Both the position numbers and the translations under genes were made by a program. The notes beneath the pieces are model-generated. The model did not search any database. It was not told the DNA's origin and was given only the letters and a program-made list of their open reading frames with translations. From Puniceicoccales bacterium (GTDB lineage: Bacteria > Verrucomicrobiota > Verrucomicrobiia > Opitutales > UBA953), in assembly GCA_031289285.1 (NCBI GenBank), contig JAITPT010000142.1, forward strand, positions 1-5,565: a stretch of DNA of 5,565 bases. The letters run 5' to 3'. Each line of letters starts with the position of its first letter. Position 1 is the first letter of the stretch. Of the stretch, positions 1 to 5,521 are shown one piece after another.

Positions 1-1814
1 ATTCCGGCGCGGTCGCCGCCGAGGCCTTGGGGCACGGCGCCCTCGAGGTATTTCATGGGCACATCGTAGGGGTTATGGACGACCGCCACGGGGTTGACGA
101 CGAAGCGGAGGGCATCGCCGTGGCGGATGAGACCGAAAGTGAGCACGTAGCGGACGGCTTGTGGCGTGGCGGCGACGGTCATCGGGCGCGGCACACCTTT
201 GAGGCCGGTCTTGGTGTAGAGGTCGGTGGTGTGCGGGTCTTTGCCCGCCATCTCGTCGTTGGTGACGACGTGGCTGAAGATAGGCGTGGTGTGCGGCCAC
301 GTCTTAATCATCTGGTAATTTGGCGTCGCATTTGGCTCCCATGTGCGTGCGAGGAACGTGCCGTTCTCGTAGTTGCGCCGCCGGAAAAGCCCATCGTCAG
401 CCACGCTGGCAGGGCGGTCTCTCCCGCCGTAGCGCACGGTGTCTTCCTCTTTATAGAGTCGGTATTGGTCGCGCATAATCGCCCACGGAGGGCCGAGCAA
501 GTTGCCGTCTTTGTCTTCGCCGCCAGTGCCGAGGACGCCTTTGACGTTGAAAAGCGGACGCCCCGATTTGACGCGCCCACCGCCCTCCATGATGCCCATT
601 TTGAAAGCGTCCCAGCGCGGGTTTTTGACACCCGCTCCGCTGGCGGTGCTCTCGGTGGAAGAGTCCGCATCAAAAAGCAACGTCGCGCCTTTGAGTGCCT
701 TCAGCTGCTCGATGTTGTCGCCCGGGCCTCGTGCGCCAAACGGCGTGTCGTTGAAGTCGCGTTCCTCCAGCTCGAAGAGCACGGAGAGGTCTTGCTTGAG
801 GCCACCGTGGCGGGCGTCGGTCATGATGCCTTGGGAGACGGCGGTGACGGCGTGGGCGTAGGTGGCGACGGCGTTGGAGAGCGGGTTGGTCACAAGCTGC
901 GTCGGCGACTCGAAGAGGTTGGCGAAGCCGGGGACATCGAAAACGTTGGCGGGGGTCTTGTCATCGAAGCGGAGTTTATCCCAGAGCGGGAAGGTCTCAA
1001 ACGCGGCGCGCACGGGGGCGTAAAAACGCGAGACGGCGGGGGTGGTTTTCGCCTGCTCCTTGGAGAAGCGGTCTATCATATTGAGGCGGGCTTTCACGCC
1101 CTCGTCGGCGATCCAGTAGGCGTAGCGGCCAATGGTGTTGTTATCAGGAGAGAGGAAATTGACGCGGGAGACGGTGACCTTGGTGTCGAAGGGGTGGGTA
1201 TCGGAGTTGTCGGAATCTTCGTCGCTCGGCAGGCTGTTGAAGAGCGTGACGGTGTCTTTGTCGTCGGTCTTGACGACCTCCCAAGGCGTCTTGTAGTCGC
1301 TGGGGTATTGCCGCTCGCCGGAGAGCGTCTGAAGCTGGGCGTCGCCGCTGACGAGCCACGCGGGCGGGCGGTCTTTGGAGGGGTTGCCGTTGGTGGCAGG
1401 CGTGTTGTTCTCCTCTGGCGCGTAGGTGTAGGCCTCGCGCGGGTCCCAGACGCCCGTCCAGTAGGGGTTTTTACTTTTCCATTTTTGGCGAACCTCCGTG
1501 CGCGTGGGGCCGTTGACACTGGTGAACGCGATGGTGGTGTTGGCTTGGGCGGTGATGCGCTGGTCGGGGCCAGCCTCTTGCTGCAAATGGGCGAGCGCGA
1601 GCTTTGCGGAGGCAAGGGCGTTGAAGCGGGCGCGTTGCTGGTCAACCGCGTTGGCAGAGAGGCGCATCTCGACGGTGAGCAGCGCGACGAGGCAGAGGAC
1701 GAGCATCAACATCAAGCTCATTATGATGAGCGAAAATACGAGCGAAAATGCGCGGGAGTTGCCGGAGGTGCGGGGGTTTTTGGCAGAGAAATCTCGAGGA
1801 GACGTTGCTTTCAT
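1..1814 (-). CDS. Large pseudopilin-like protein, Verru_Chthon cassette protein A type (3' end missing)
   Basis: An open minus-strand frame of 604 codons runs from ATG 1814-1812 to the window edge without a stop, so the C-terminus is missing. Residues 1-21 are short and basic. Residues 23-48 are one strongly hydrophobic segment (FSLVFSLIIMSLMLMLVL...), followed by a helical stretch rich in Ala, Gln and Arg (about 50-80), as in pilin-like or PilX-like proteins. The motif AGPDQRITA (81-89) and YWIADEGVKARLNM (about 230-244) are, from my knowledge of the family, hallmarks of large verrucomicrobial proteins called Verru_Chthon cassette protein A; their function is unknown, presumably surface or secretion related. 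The rest looks soluble, with many Asp, Asn and Tyr residues. The canonical prepilin site is absent: Ala rather than Gly precedes Phe23, and there is no Glu at +5. The start lies 7 bp after the metF stop, so co-transcription with metF is likely. No Shine-Dalgarno is visible. The reading frame is secure; the family name is moderately so. Confidence 0.85.
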   Translation of the reverse strand, partial: MKATSPRDFSAKNPRTSGNSRAFSLVFSLIIMSLMLMLVLCLVALLTVEMRLSANAVDQQRARFNALASAKLALAHLQQEAGPDQRITAQANTTIAFTSVNGPTRTEVRQKWKSKNPYWTGVWDPREAYTYAPEENNTPATNGNPSKDRPPAWLVSGDAQLQTLSGERQYPSDYKTPWEVVKTDDKDTVTLFNSLPSDEDSDNSDTHPFDTKVTVSRVNFLSPDNNTIGRYAYWIADEGVKARLNMIDRFSKEQAKTTPAVSRFYAPVRAAFETFPLWDKLRFDDKTPANVFDVPGFANLFESPTQLVTNPLSNAVATYAHAVTAVSQGIMTDARHGGLKQDLSVLFELEERDFNDTPFGARGPGDNIEQLKALKGATLLFDADSSTESTASGAGVKNPRWDAFKMGIMEGGGRVKSGRPLFNVKGVLGTGGEDKDGNLLGPPWAIMRDQYRLYKEEDTVRYGGRDRPASVADDGLFRRRNYENGTFLARTWEPNATPNYQMIKTWPHTTPIFSHVVTNDEMAGKDPHTTDLYTKTGLKGVPRPMTVAATPQAVRYVLTFGLIRHGDALRFVVNPVAVVHNPYDVPMKYLEGAVPQGLGGDRAG

Positions 1815-1821
1815 AGTGACG

Positions 1822-2760
1822 TCAGACTGTTTTGTCGTCGGTTGCCAGCAAGTCAAAAAGTTCCAAGGCAGATTCGGCGCGGTTCAAAATATAGAGGTGG
1901 AAACCCGGCGCACCGCCCGCCAGCAACTCACGCACTTGCTCGTGCGCCCACGCGACGCCGACGCGCCGCTCCGCCTCCGCGTCGCCGCCGCAAGCGAGCA
2001 TACGCCGCTCCAATTCGGACGGCAGCGCGGCACCGCCAAACGCACCGAACTTGCGTGCCTGTGCCAACGAGAGCGCGGGCAAAATCCCCGGCGTGAGCGG
2101 CGCACAAATCCCCGCCGCCGCGCACCGCGCCGCAAAACGGAAATAGACCGCGTTGTCAAAAAAAAGCTGTGTCACCACGAGGTCTGCCCCACGCGAGACT
2201 TTGTGCGCCAGCCAGCGCAGGTCGGTGGCCTCGTCGGGCGACTCTGGGTGTTTCTCCGGGTAGCCCGCGACGCCGATGCGCAGCCGCCGCCCCGCACCGC
2301 GCAATCGCTCGCGCTCGCGGATAAGCTCCACCAGCTCCGAGGCGTGGGCGAGGCCGTCCGGCCGCGTCGCAAAACACGTCTCGCCTTTGGGCGGGTCGCC
2401 GCGTAGCGCCATCACGCCCGCGAAGCCCGCATCGAGCACACGGTCGGCGAGCGCGACAAGCTCCTCGCCAGAATACCCGACGCAGGTGAGATGCGGCACG
2501 ACCGCGTAACCCGCCTTTTGCAACAGCGCACTGTATTCGAGCGTGTGCTCACGCGCCGCGCCGCCCGCGCCGCAAGTTACCGACGCAAACGCGATGCCCC
2601 GCCCGCGCAGCGCCTCCGCCGTCGCCAGCATCTGCGCCGCACCCGCCTCGTTTTTGGGCGGAAAAAACTCGACCGACACGGCAGCTTTCTGCGCGGTCAC
2701 GCCGTCTTTTGCGGGCAAACCGCCAGCTGGCGGCACCGGATTTTTACTGGTTGCGCTCAT
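1822..2760 (-). CDS. metF: 5,10-methylenetetrahydrofolate reductase (MetF)
   Basis: This flavoenzyme reduces 5,10-methylene-THF to 5-methyl-THF, the methyl donor for methionine synthase, in the cytoplasm. The 312-residue protein has the length of bacterial MetF (about 300) and lacks the C-terminal regulatory domain of eukaryotic enzymes. Family motifs appear in order along the TIM barrel: VEFFPPK (30-36, Glu31 matching E. coli catalytic Glu28), SVTCGAGG (60-67), PHLTC (89-93), LRGDPPKG (119-126, Asp122 matching Asp120), GYPEKHPES (166-174), TQLFFD (197-202, Gln198 matching Gln183) and PGFHLYILNR (285-294). ATG 2760 is the only Met before the first motif and gives a normal N-terminus. It is preceded by the A-rich GTAAAAAATA rather than a Shine-Dalgarno. 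The gene ends TGA 1824-1822, 7 bp before the pseudopilin-like gene. Transcription probably starts in the 2761-2851 gap. No SAM or SAH riboswitch is apparent there. The assignment is very secure; the cofactor (NADH or NADPH) is not shown. Confidence 0.97.
   Translation of the reverse strand: MSATSKNPVPPAGGLPAKDGVTAQKAAVSVEFFPPKNEAGAAQMLATAEALRGRGIAFASVTCGAGGAAREHTLEYSALLQKAGYAVVPHLTCVGYSGEELVALADRVLDAGFAGVMALRGDPPKGETCFATRPDGLAHASELVELIRERERLRGAGRRLRIGVAGYPEKHPESPDEATDLRWLAHKVSRGADLVVTQLFFDNAVYFRFAARCAAAGICAPLTPGILPALSLAQARKFGAFGGAALPSELERRMLACGGDAEAERRVGVAWAHEQVRELLAGGAPGFHLYILNRAESALELFDLLATDDKTV
2720..2733. repeat. 14-nt perfect palindrome inside the metF N-terminus
   Basis: CCGCCAGCTGGCGG reads identically on both strands. 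It lies within codons 10-14 of metF (PPAGG), in the poorly conserved leader before the first catalytic motif, 27 bp inside the start codon. It could be an intragenic operator, a short mobile palindrome tolerated in a flexible leader, or chance in GC-rich DNA. The palindrome itself is certain; a function is not. Confidence 0.5.
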
Positions 2761-2851
2761 TATTTTTTACACGCCGTTTAACCAAGAAAGCGGGGATTGT
2801 TGCAATTCCAATGTTGGCGGTTTCGCGCAAATCCATTTCTCTGCCCGCCGC
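2761..2851. promoter_or_regulatory. Divergent promoter region between metF and the beta-barrel gene
   Basis: This 91-bp gap separates two divergently read genes and is more AT-rich than its surroundings, so it should carry promoters for both. The box TTGCAA at 2800-2805 is self-complementary and could serve as a -35 element on either strand. On the minus strand it is followed 17 nt later by GTTAAA (2782-2777), a weak -10 match, which would place the start of transcription close to the metF ATG. On the plus strand I see no good -10. A small inverted repeat, CCAA-TG-TTGG (2808-2817), could be an operator half-site pair. The region's role is well supported by geometry; the individual boxes are guesses. 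Confidence 0.5.
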
Positions 2852-4126
2852 ATGACATCTTCCGCAACCCGCAAGTTCTTCTCCGCCGCCGCGCTCGCTA
2901 CCGCGCTCGCCGCCTTCGCCGCCCCAGCCACACTCGACGCCCGCCCGCGTAACGGCCTGGGCGAATTCATCGGCCTGCAAAAATATCTCCTCGACCCCTA
3001 CGAGACCAACGGCCCAAGCGTGGACGCCTATTTCGCAACCGTGCCCGAATACCTTTTCGCCAACACCTCCACCCTGCCCTTCGGCTCGATGGCGACCGTC
3101 CCCGCGCTCACCTCCGGCGCCGAGATCTCTGGCATCCTGCGCCACCTCGGCCAGCCGCATTTCCTCCCCGACAACACGACCGCCCCCGACCGCGAAATTG
3201 ACACCTACTACGGCCCGCTCACCAACTCGCGCGACGGCCTCCACCCCGCCCTGCGCGGCGAATGGGAGACCTACGCTTTCGGAAACTGGAACTTCGGCGA
3301 ATACGACAACGGGCGCAACCGCCCCGACTACAACTACGAGACTTGGGGCGGACTCGCCGGCGCACAGCGGTGGCTCGACGACGAACGCATGATCGGCTTC
3401 GCAGGCTCATACAACTTCACCCGCGCAAAAATCCCCGGCGGCGGCGGGCACATAGACGGCGACGGCTTCCGCGCACACCTCTACGCCGCGCTCGTGCCAG
3501 AGGGACAACCTTGGTGGCTCGCCTTCGGTGCCTCCGGCGGCTGGCTCAACTACAAGACCAAACGCTTCCAGACTACGCCCGCTTTCGGCGAAGCGATGAA
3601 CTACCCGCAAGCCGGCGCACACGCCACACCGCAGGCATACGAGGTCGGCGTCTTCGCCGCGCTCAACGCCCGCCTGCACCTCACCGACGACCTTGTTTTC
3701 ACACCCTTCGCCCGCGTGAACTACGACAGCGTCAGCGTCTCACGTTTCACCGAGCACAACGCCGACGCCGCGTGGCGGCTGCGCGTCAGCCGCTTCCACA
3801 GCGACTCCCTGCAAACGCGCCTCGGCGGCGGTCTCGAATACACGCTCCGCCTCGACTCCGCCATCCTCGCCGCCTCCTGCTCCGCCGCTTGGGCGAGCGA
3901 GCTTGCGGGAGACGACGTCAAGGTCGCCGCCGCCTTCGACGACTACCCGAGCATCCGCTACAAAACGAAAGGCCCGCAGCTCTTCGGCGACGCCGTGGAA
4001 ATCGCGCCTGCCCTCTCGCTCACGTTTCGCAACGGCATCGTCCTACACGCCGCCTACACCCTCCACATCACCTTTGACGCGCAGTTTGCCCAAGGCTTCT
4101 CCGGCGGTCTAAGCTGGCGCTTCTAA
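2852..4126 (+). CDS. Autotransporter-type outer-membrane beta-barrel protein with minimal passenger
   Basis: This 424-residue protein should sit in the outer membrane. Residues 1-30 form a Sec signal peptide: R7-K8, then a hydrophobic Ala-rich stretch ending ATLDA. Residues 31-130 have no family I recognise. From about 135 to the end the sequence alternates like beta-strands and resembles the autotransporter beta-domain: YNYETWGGLAGAQRWL (160-175), MIGFAGSYNFTRA (180-192), GFRAHLYAALV (205-215), WWLAFGASGGWLNY (221-234), LVFTPFARVNYDSVSVSRFTE (281-301, with the family's TPF-x-Y pattern), and a terminal SGGLSWRF. The final Phe is the usual C-terminal signal for BAM-dependent barrel insertion. 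There is no long beta-helical passenger; about 100 residues remain after signal cleavage. ATG 2852 is chosen because the signal peptide starts exactly there, although the frame stays open upstream to 2543 inside antisense metF. No Shine-Dalgarno precedes it. The MCE gene follows after 8 bp, suggesting one transcript. The barrel class is likely; the ligand or role is unknown. Confidence 0.88.
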   Translation: MTSSATRKFFSAAALATALAAFAAPATLDARPRNGLGEFIGLQKYLLDPYETNGPSVDAYFATVPEYLFANTSTLPFGSMATVPALTSGAEISGILRHLGQPHFLPDNTTAPDREIDTYYGPLTNSRDGLHPALRGEWETYAFGNWNFGEYDNGRNRPDYNYETWGGLAGAQRWLDDERMIGFAGSYNFTRAKIPGGGGHIDGDGFRAHLYAALVPEGQPWWLAFGASGGWLNYKTKRFQTTPAFGEAMNYPQAGAHATPQAYEVGVFAALNARLHLTDDLVFTPFARVNYDSVSVSRFTEHNADAAWRLRVSRFHSDSLQTRLGGGLEYTLRLDSAILAASCSAAWASELAGDDVKVAAAFDDYPSIRYKTKGPQLFGDAVEIAPALSLTFRNGIVLHAAYTLHITFDAQFAQGFSGGLSWRF

Positions 4127-4134
4127 GCCGCGCC

Positions 4135-5187
4135 ATGAACGCCGTCGAACGCCTCGGGCTGGGTGTCGCCCTCGCTGCGATTTCTGCCGTCGCGCTGAGC
4201 TTGGGCACCATCGCCTTCACCGTCGCGCACGAAAAAAATGAGACGCCGTTCGTGCTGTTTTTCGAGGACAGCGTGAACGGGCTTTCCACCGATGCGCCTG
4301 TCAAAATTTTTGGCGTCAATGTCGGCAAAGTAAAAGACATCGCCCTGCGCCCACCCACCGTTGCGGACGAGCCTGCGCGTGTCGCTGTCACCATAGTATT
4401 TGACCCACACAGACCGGCGAAAATCGGCGGGCTAAAAGACCTCGCCGACCGACGTGTGCTGGCGGAAGAAATCCGTGTTGGCCTACGCGGCAAACTCGCC
4501 CTGCTCAGCCCCGCCTCTGGCCAAACTTACATCGAGCTAACGCACTCGCCGCGCACACCCGTGCGTTTCGCCGCCGCTCCCGCCGAGAACCTCCGCGAGA
4601 TCCCTGTCATCCCCAAACGGGTTTCCAACGAACAAATGGAGACCTACGCGGACAAGCTACTGGCCTTCAGCAAAAAAGATTTTGCCGCCCTCGAACGCGA
4701 CTGGAACACCCATCTCGACGCCGCCCTCATCGCCACCGAGCCAGCCCGCCTACGTGCCCTCAACGCGCAAGTTTTGGCGCGACTCCGCGCCGCAAAAGAC
4801 TTGCTCGCCAGCCCAGAATTACGCCGCACCTGCCGCGACCTAAACGAGCAGATGGCGCAACTACGCGAGAAAATCGGCACGGGCAGCGCGAGCGCGGCGA
4901 ACGTGGCGGCGGGCGACGACGTGGTGGGCGGTGCGGGTAAGGCGGCGAGCGCGGCGAACGTGGCGGGAAAAGTGGGCGTAGCGGACAAAATGGCGAGTGC
5001 GGCGGCGGAGTTCGCGGCGGTGCGAGAAACCTTAGCCACTCTGGGTGCCCGTCTATCGGAAATCGCTGCCTTGCTTGACGCCGACTCCCCAGCCGTCGGT
5101 GGCCTACGCCAACAGCTCTCCGAAACCGCCGAAACCGCCCACCGCCTACGCGAACAAACCGAACAATTCGAGGAAAACCACCGCTAA
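4135..5187 (+). CDS. Single-domain MCE family protein (MlaD/PqiB-like)
   Basis: This 350-residue protein is anchored in the inner membrane by one segment (about residues 8-30) with the rest in the periplasm. MCE proteins bind or channel lipids between membranes. The MCE domain spans about 38-137: FVLFFEDSVNGLSTDAPVKI (39-58) with FGVNVGKV (59-66) is the classic entry, and GLRGKLALLSPASGQTYIEL (116-135) is the classic exit, closer to PqiB/YebT than to MlaD. IPVIP follows at 156-160. Unlike PqiB or YebT there is only one MCE domain. Residues 163-350 are mostly helical and charged, likely coiled coil, as in other single-MCE subunits. They are interrupted by an Ala/Gly-rich, low-complexity insert (about 248-296) with a 19-residue tandem period. 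No permease, ATPase or PqiA-like gene is visible on either side. Its only partner in view is the beta-barrel gene ending 8 bp upstream. ATG 4135 is chosen because it places the anchor directly at the N-terminus. Family assignment is strong; substrate is unknown. Confidence 0.9.
   Translation: MNAVERLGLGVALAAISAVALSLGTIAFTVAHEKNETPFVLFFEDSVNGLSTDAPVKIFGVNVGKVKDIALRPPTVADEPARVAVTIVFDPHRPAKIGGLKDLADRRVLAEEIRVGLRGKLALLSPASGQTYIELTHSPRTPVRFAAAPAENLREIPVIPKRVSNEQMETYADKLLAFSKKDFAALERDWNTHLDAALIATEPARLRALNAQVLARLRAAKDLLASPELRRTCRDLNEQMAQLREKIGTGSASAANVAAGDDVVGGAGKAASAANVAGKVGVADKMASAAAEFAAVRETLATLGARLSEIAALLDADSPAVGGLRQQLSETAETAHRLREQTEQFEENHR
4888..4966 (+). repeat. In-frame 22-nt direct repeat, 57-nt period, in Ala-rich low-complexity coding DNA
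   Basis: Two identical 22-nt copies lie at 4888-4909 and 4945-4966. The 57-nt offset equals 19 codons, so both encode the same peptide ASAANVA(A/G) at MCE residues 252-259 and 271-278. They sit in a block (about 4880-5025) where all 18 alanine codons are GCG, whereas GCC predominates in the rest of the gene. The repeat suggests local duplication; length differences between strains would be expected here. Confidence 0.85.
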
Positions 5188-5325
5188 CCCCACGCCCGCC
5201 GCGCCCGCCCCCGCGCCGCGCCACTACGCCCGCGCCACTCTCGCCCCACCTCGGCGTTGGCGTAGCGCAGCCAGCCCCAGCCGCCACCGCCACCGCCATC
5301 GCTCTCGCCTCCAATAAAGTGCCGC
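5188..5325. other. C-rich non-coding stretch after the MCE gene
   Basis: The plus strand is very rich in C here, with no credible gene and no hairpin of note directly after the MCE stop codon (TAA 5185-5187). It contains three tandem CCGCCA hexamers at 5281-5298. Open frames exist on both strands, but their products are Pro/Ala- or Gly/Arg-rich and look like by-products of base composition. Composition changes abruptly at about 5310, where AT content rises. Confidence 0.6.
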
Positions 5326-5354
5326 TTGACATTTGCCGCGAAATTCGAACGATG
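5326..5354 (+). promoter_or_regulatory. Possible sigma70-type promoter upstream of the structured tail
   Basis: TTGACA at 5326-5331 is a perfect consensus -35 box. The best -10 at 16-nt spacing is AACGAT (5348-5353), which matches TATAAT at only three positions. If used, transcription would begin near 5360 and run into the inverted repeats and the hairpin at 5452-5485. The -35 is real sequence, but the weak -10 keeps this speculative. Confidence 0.2.
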
Positions 5355-5428
5355 CCTCGCCCTACGTCCATGAGAAGCAGAGGCGTGGCCAGCAATGGCA
5401 TGTTCGTTCACGGCTTCCTTCGACGTAG
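5346..5428 (+). other. Cluster of competing inverted repeats (possible structured RNA or repeat element)
   Basis: Two mutually exclusive folds can be drawn. Fold A pairs CGAAC-g-ATGCC (5346-5356) with GGCATGTTCG (5397-5406): ten pairs and one bulged G. Fold B pairs CTACGTC (5362-5368) with GACGTAG (5422-5428), and inside it GAAGC (5374-5378) with GCTTC (5413-5417) and GCCA-GCAA-TGGC (5388-5399), the last closing a GNRA-type tetraloop. A further stem, GCC-t-CGCC with GGCG-t-GGC (5354-5361 with 5382-5389), is also possible. I recognise no known RNA family. Individual stems of 4-7 bp can arise by chance. Confidence 0.3.
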
Positions 5429-5451
5429 CTAATTTTCCGAAAGCATCAATT

Positions 5452-5488
5452 GAAGGGCGTCCACGTGATAAGCGTGACGCCCTTCTTT
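5452..5488. terminator. Strong hairpin, terminator-like, possibly bidirectional
   Basis: GAAGGGCGT (5452-5460) pairs with ACGCCCTTC (5477-5485). After one bulged C, CACG (5462-5465) pairs with CGTG (5473-5476), leaving the 7-nt loop TGATAAG: 13 pairs in all. On the plus strand the stem is followed by only TTTG, a weak U-tract. On the minus strand it is followed by AATTGATG. It lies 265 bp after the MCE stop, far for that gene's own terminator, so it may instead end a small RNA or a gene entering from the right, or be part of a dispersed repeat with the next hairpin. Confidence 0.4.
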
Positions 5489-5497
5489 GCCGCTTCA

Positions 5498-5521
5498 GGC
5501 ACAGACAAGATTGTCTGTGCC
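5498..5521. repeat. Perfect 11-nt inverted repeat, REP-like hairpin
   Basis: GGCACAGACAA (5498-5508) and TTGTCTGTGCC (5511-5521) are exact reverse complements separated by GA, giving a 10-11 bp stem with a tiny loop. Hairpins of this GGCACAGAC/GTCTGTGCC type are, from my general knowledge, scattered as REP-like repeats in intergenic DNA of Planctomycetes and Verrucomicrobia. No U-tract follows on the plus strand, so a terminator role is less likely. The inverted repeat is certain; membership in a dispersed family is inferred. Confidence 0.6.

Noticed and set aside
27..2096. 689-codon plus-strand open frame
   Set aside because: It runs antisense to the pseudopilin-like gene and part of metF. 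The product is Gly/Val/Arg-rich without domains, and such frames arise because C/G-ending codons avoid antisense stops. The minus-strand genes show clear family motifs.
1498..2406. 302-codon plus-strand open frame
   Set aside because: It is antisense across the boundary of two well-supported minus-strand genes, with an Arg-rich low-information product and no motif.
2543..2851. 103-residue upstream extension of the beta-barrel protein
   Set aside because: The extension would be antisense metF code and would bury the signal peptide that begins exactly at ATG 2852.
2761..2851. Possible SAM or SAH riboswitch ahead of metF
   Set aside because: Only 91 bp are available and shared with a divergent promoter; I find no pairing pattern of those riboswitch classes.
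2744..3244. 166-codon minus-strand frame with a Gly/Glu-rich product
   Set aside because: It overlaps the signal peptide and early body of the beta-barrel gene and both promoters; its composition is that of an antisense shadow.
3262..4077. 271-codon plus-strand frame inside the beta-barrel gene
   Set aside because: The product is about one-third Arg and Pro, typical of an out-of-frame reading of GC-rich code; the overlapping frame has signal peptide, strand pattern and terminal Phe.
5045..5317. 90-codon plus-strand frame overlapping the MCE 3' end
   Set aside because: It is Pro/Ala/Ser/His-rich, out of frame with the MCE gene, and ends in the C-rich non-coding stretch; there is no supporting start context.
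4760..5401. 213-codon minus-strand frame over the MCE gene tail and downstream DNA
   Set aside because: It is Pro/Arg-rich and antisense to the MCE low-complexity block, with no motif or credible start.
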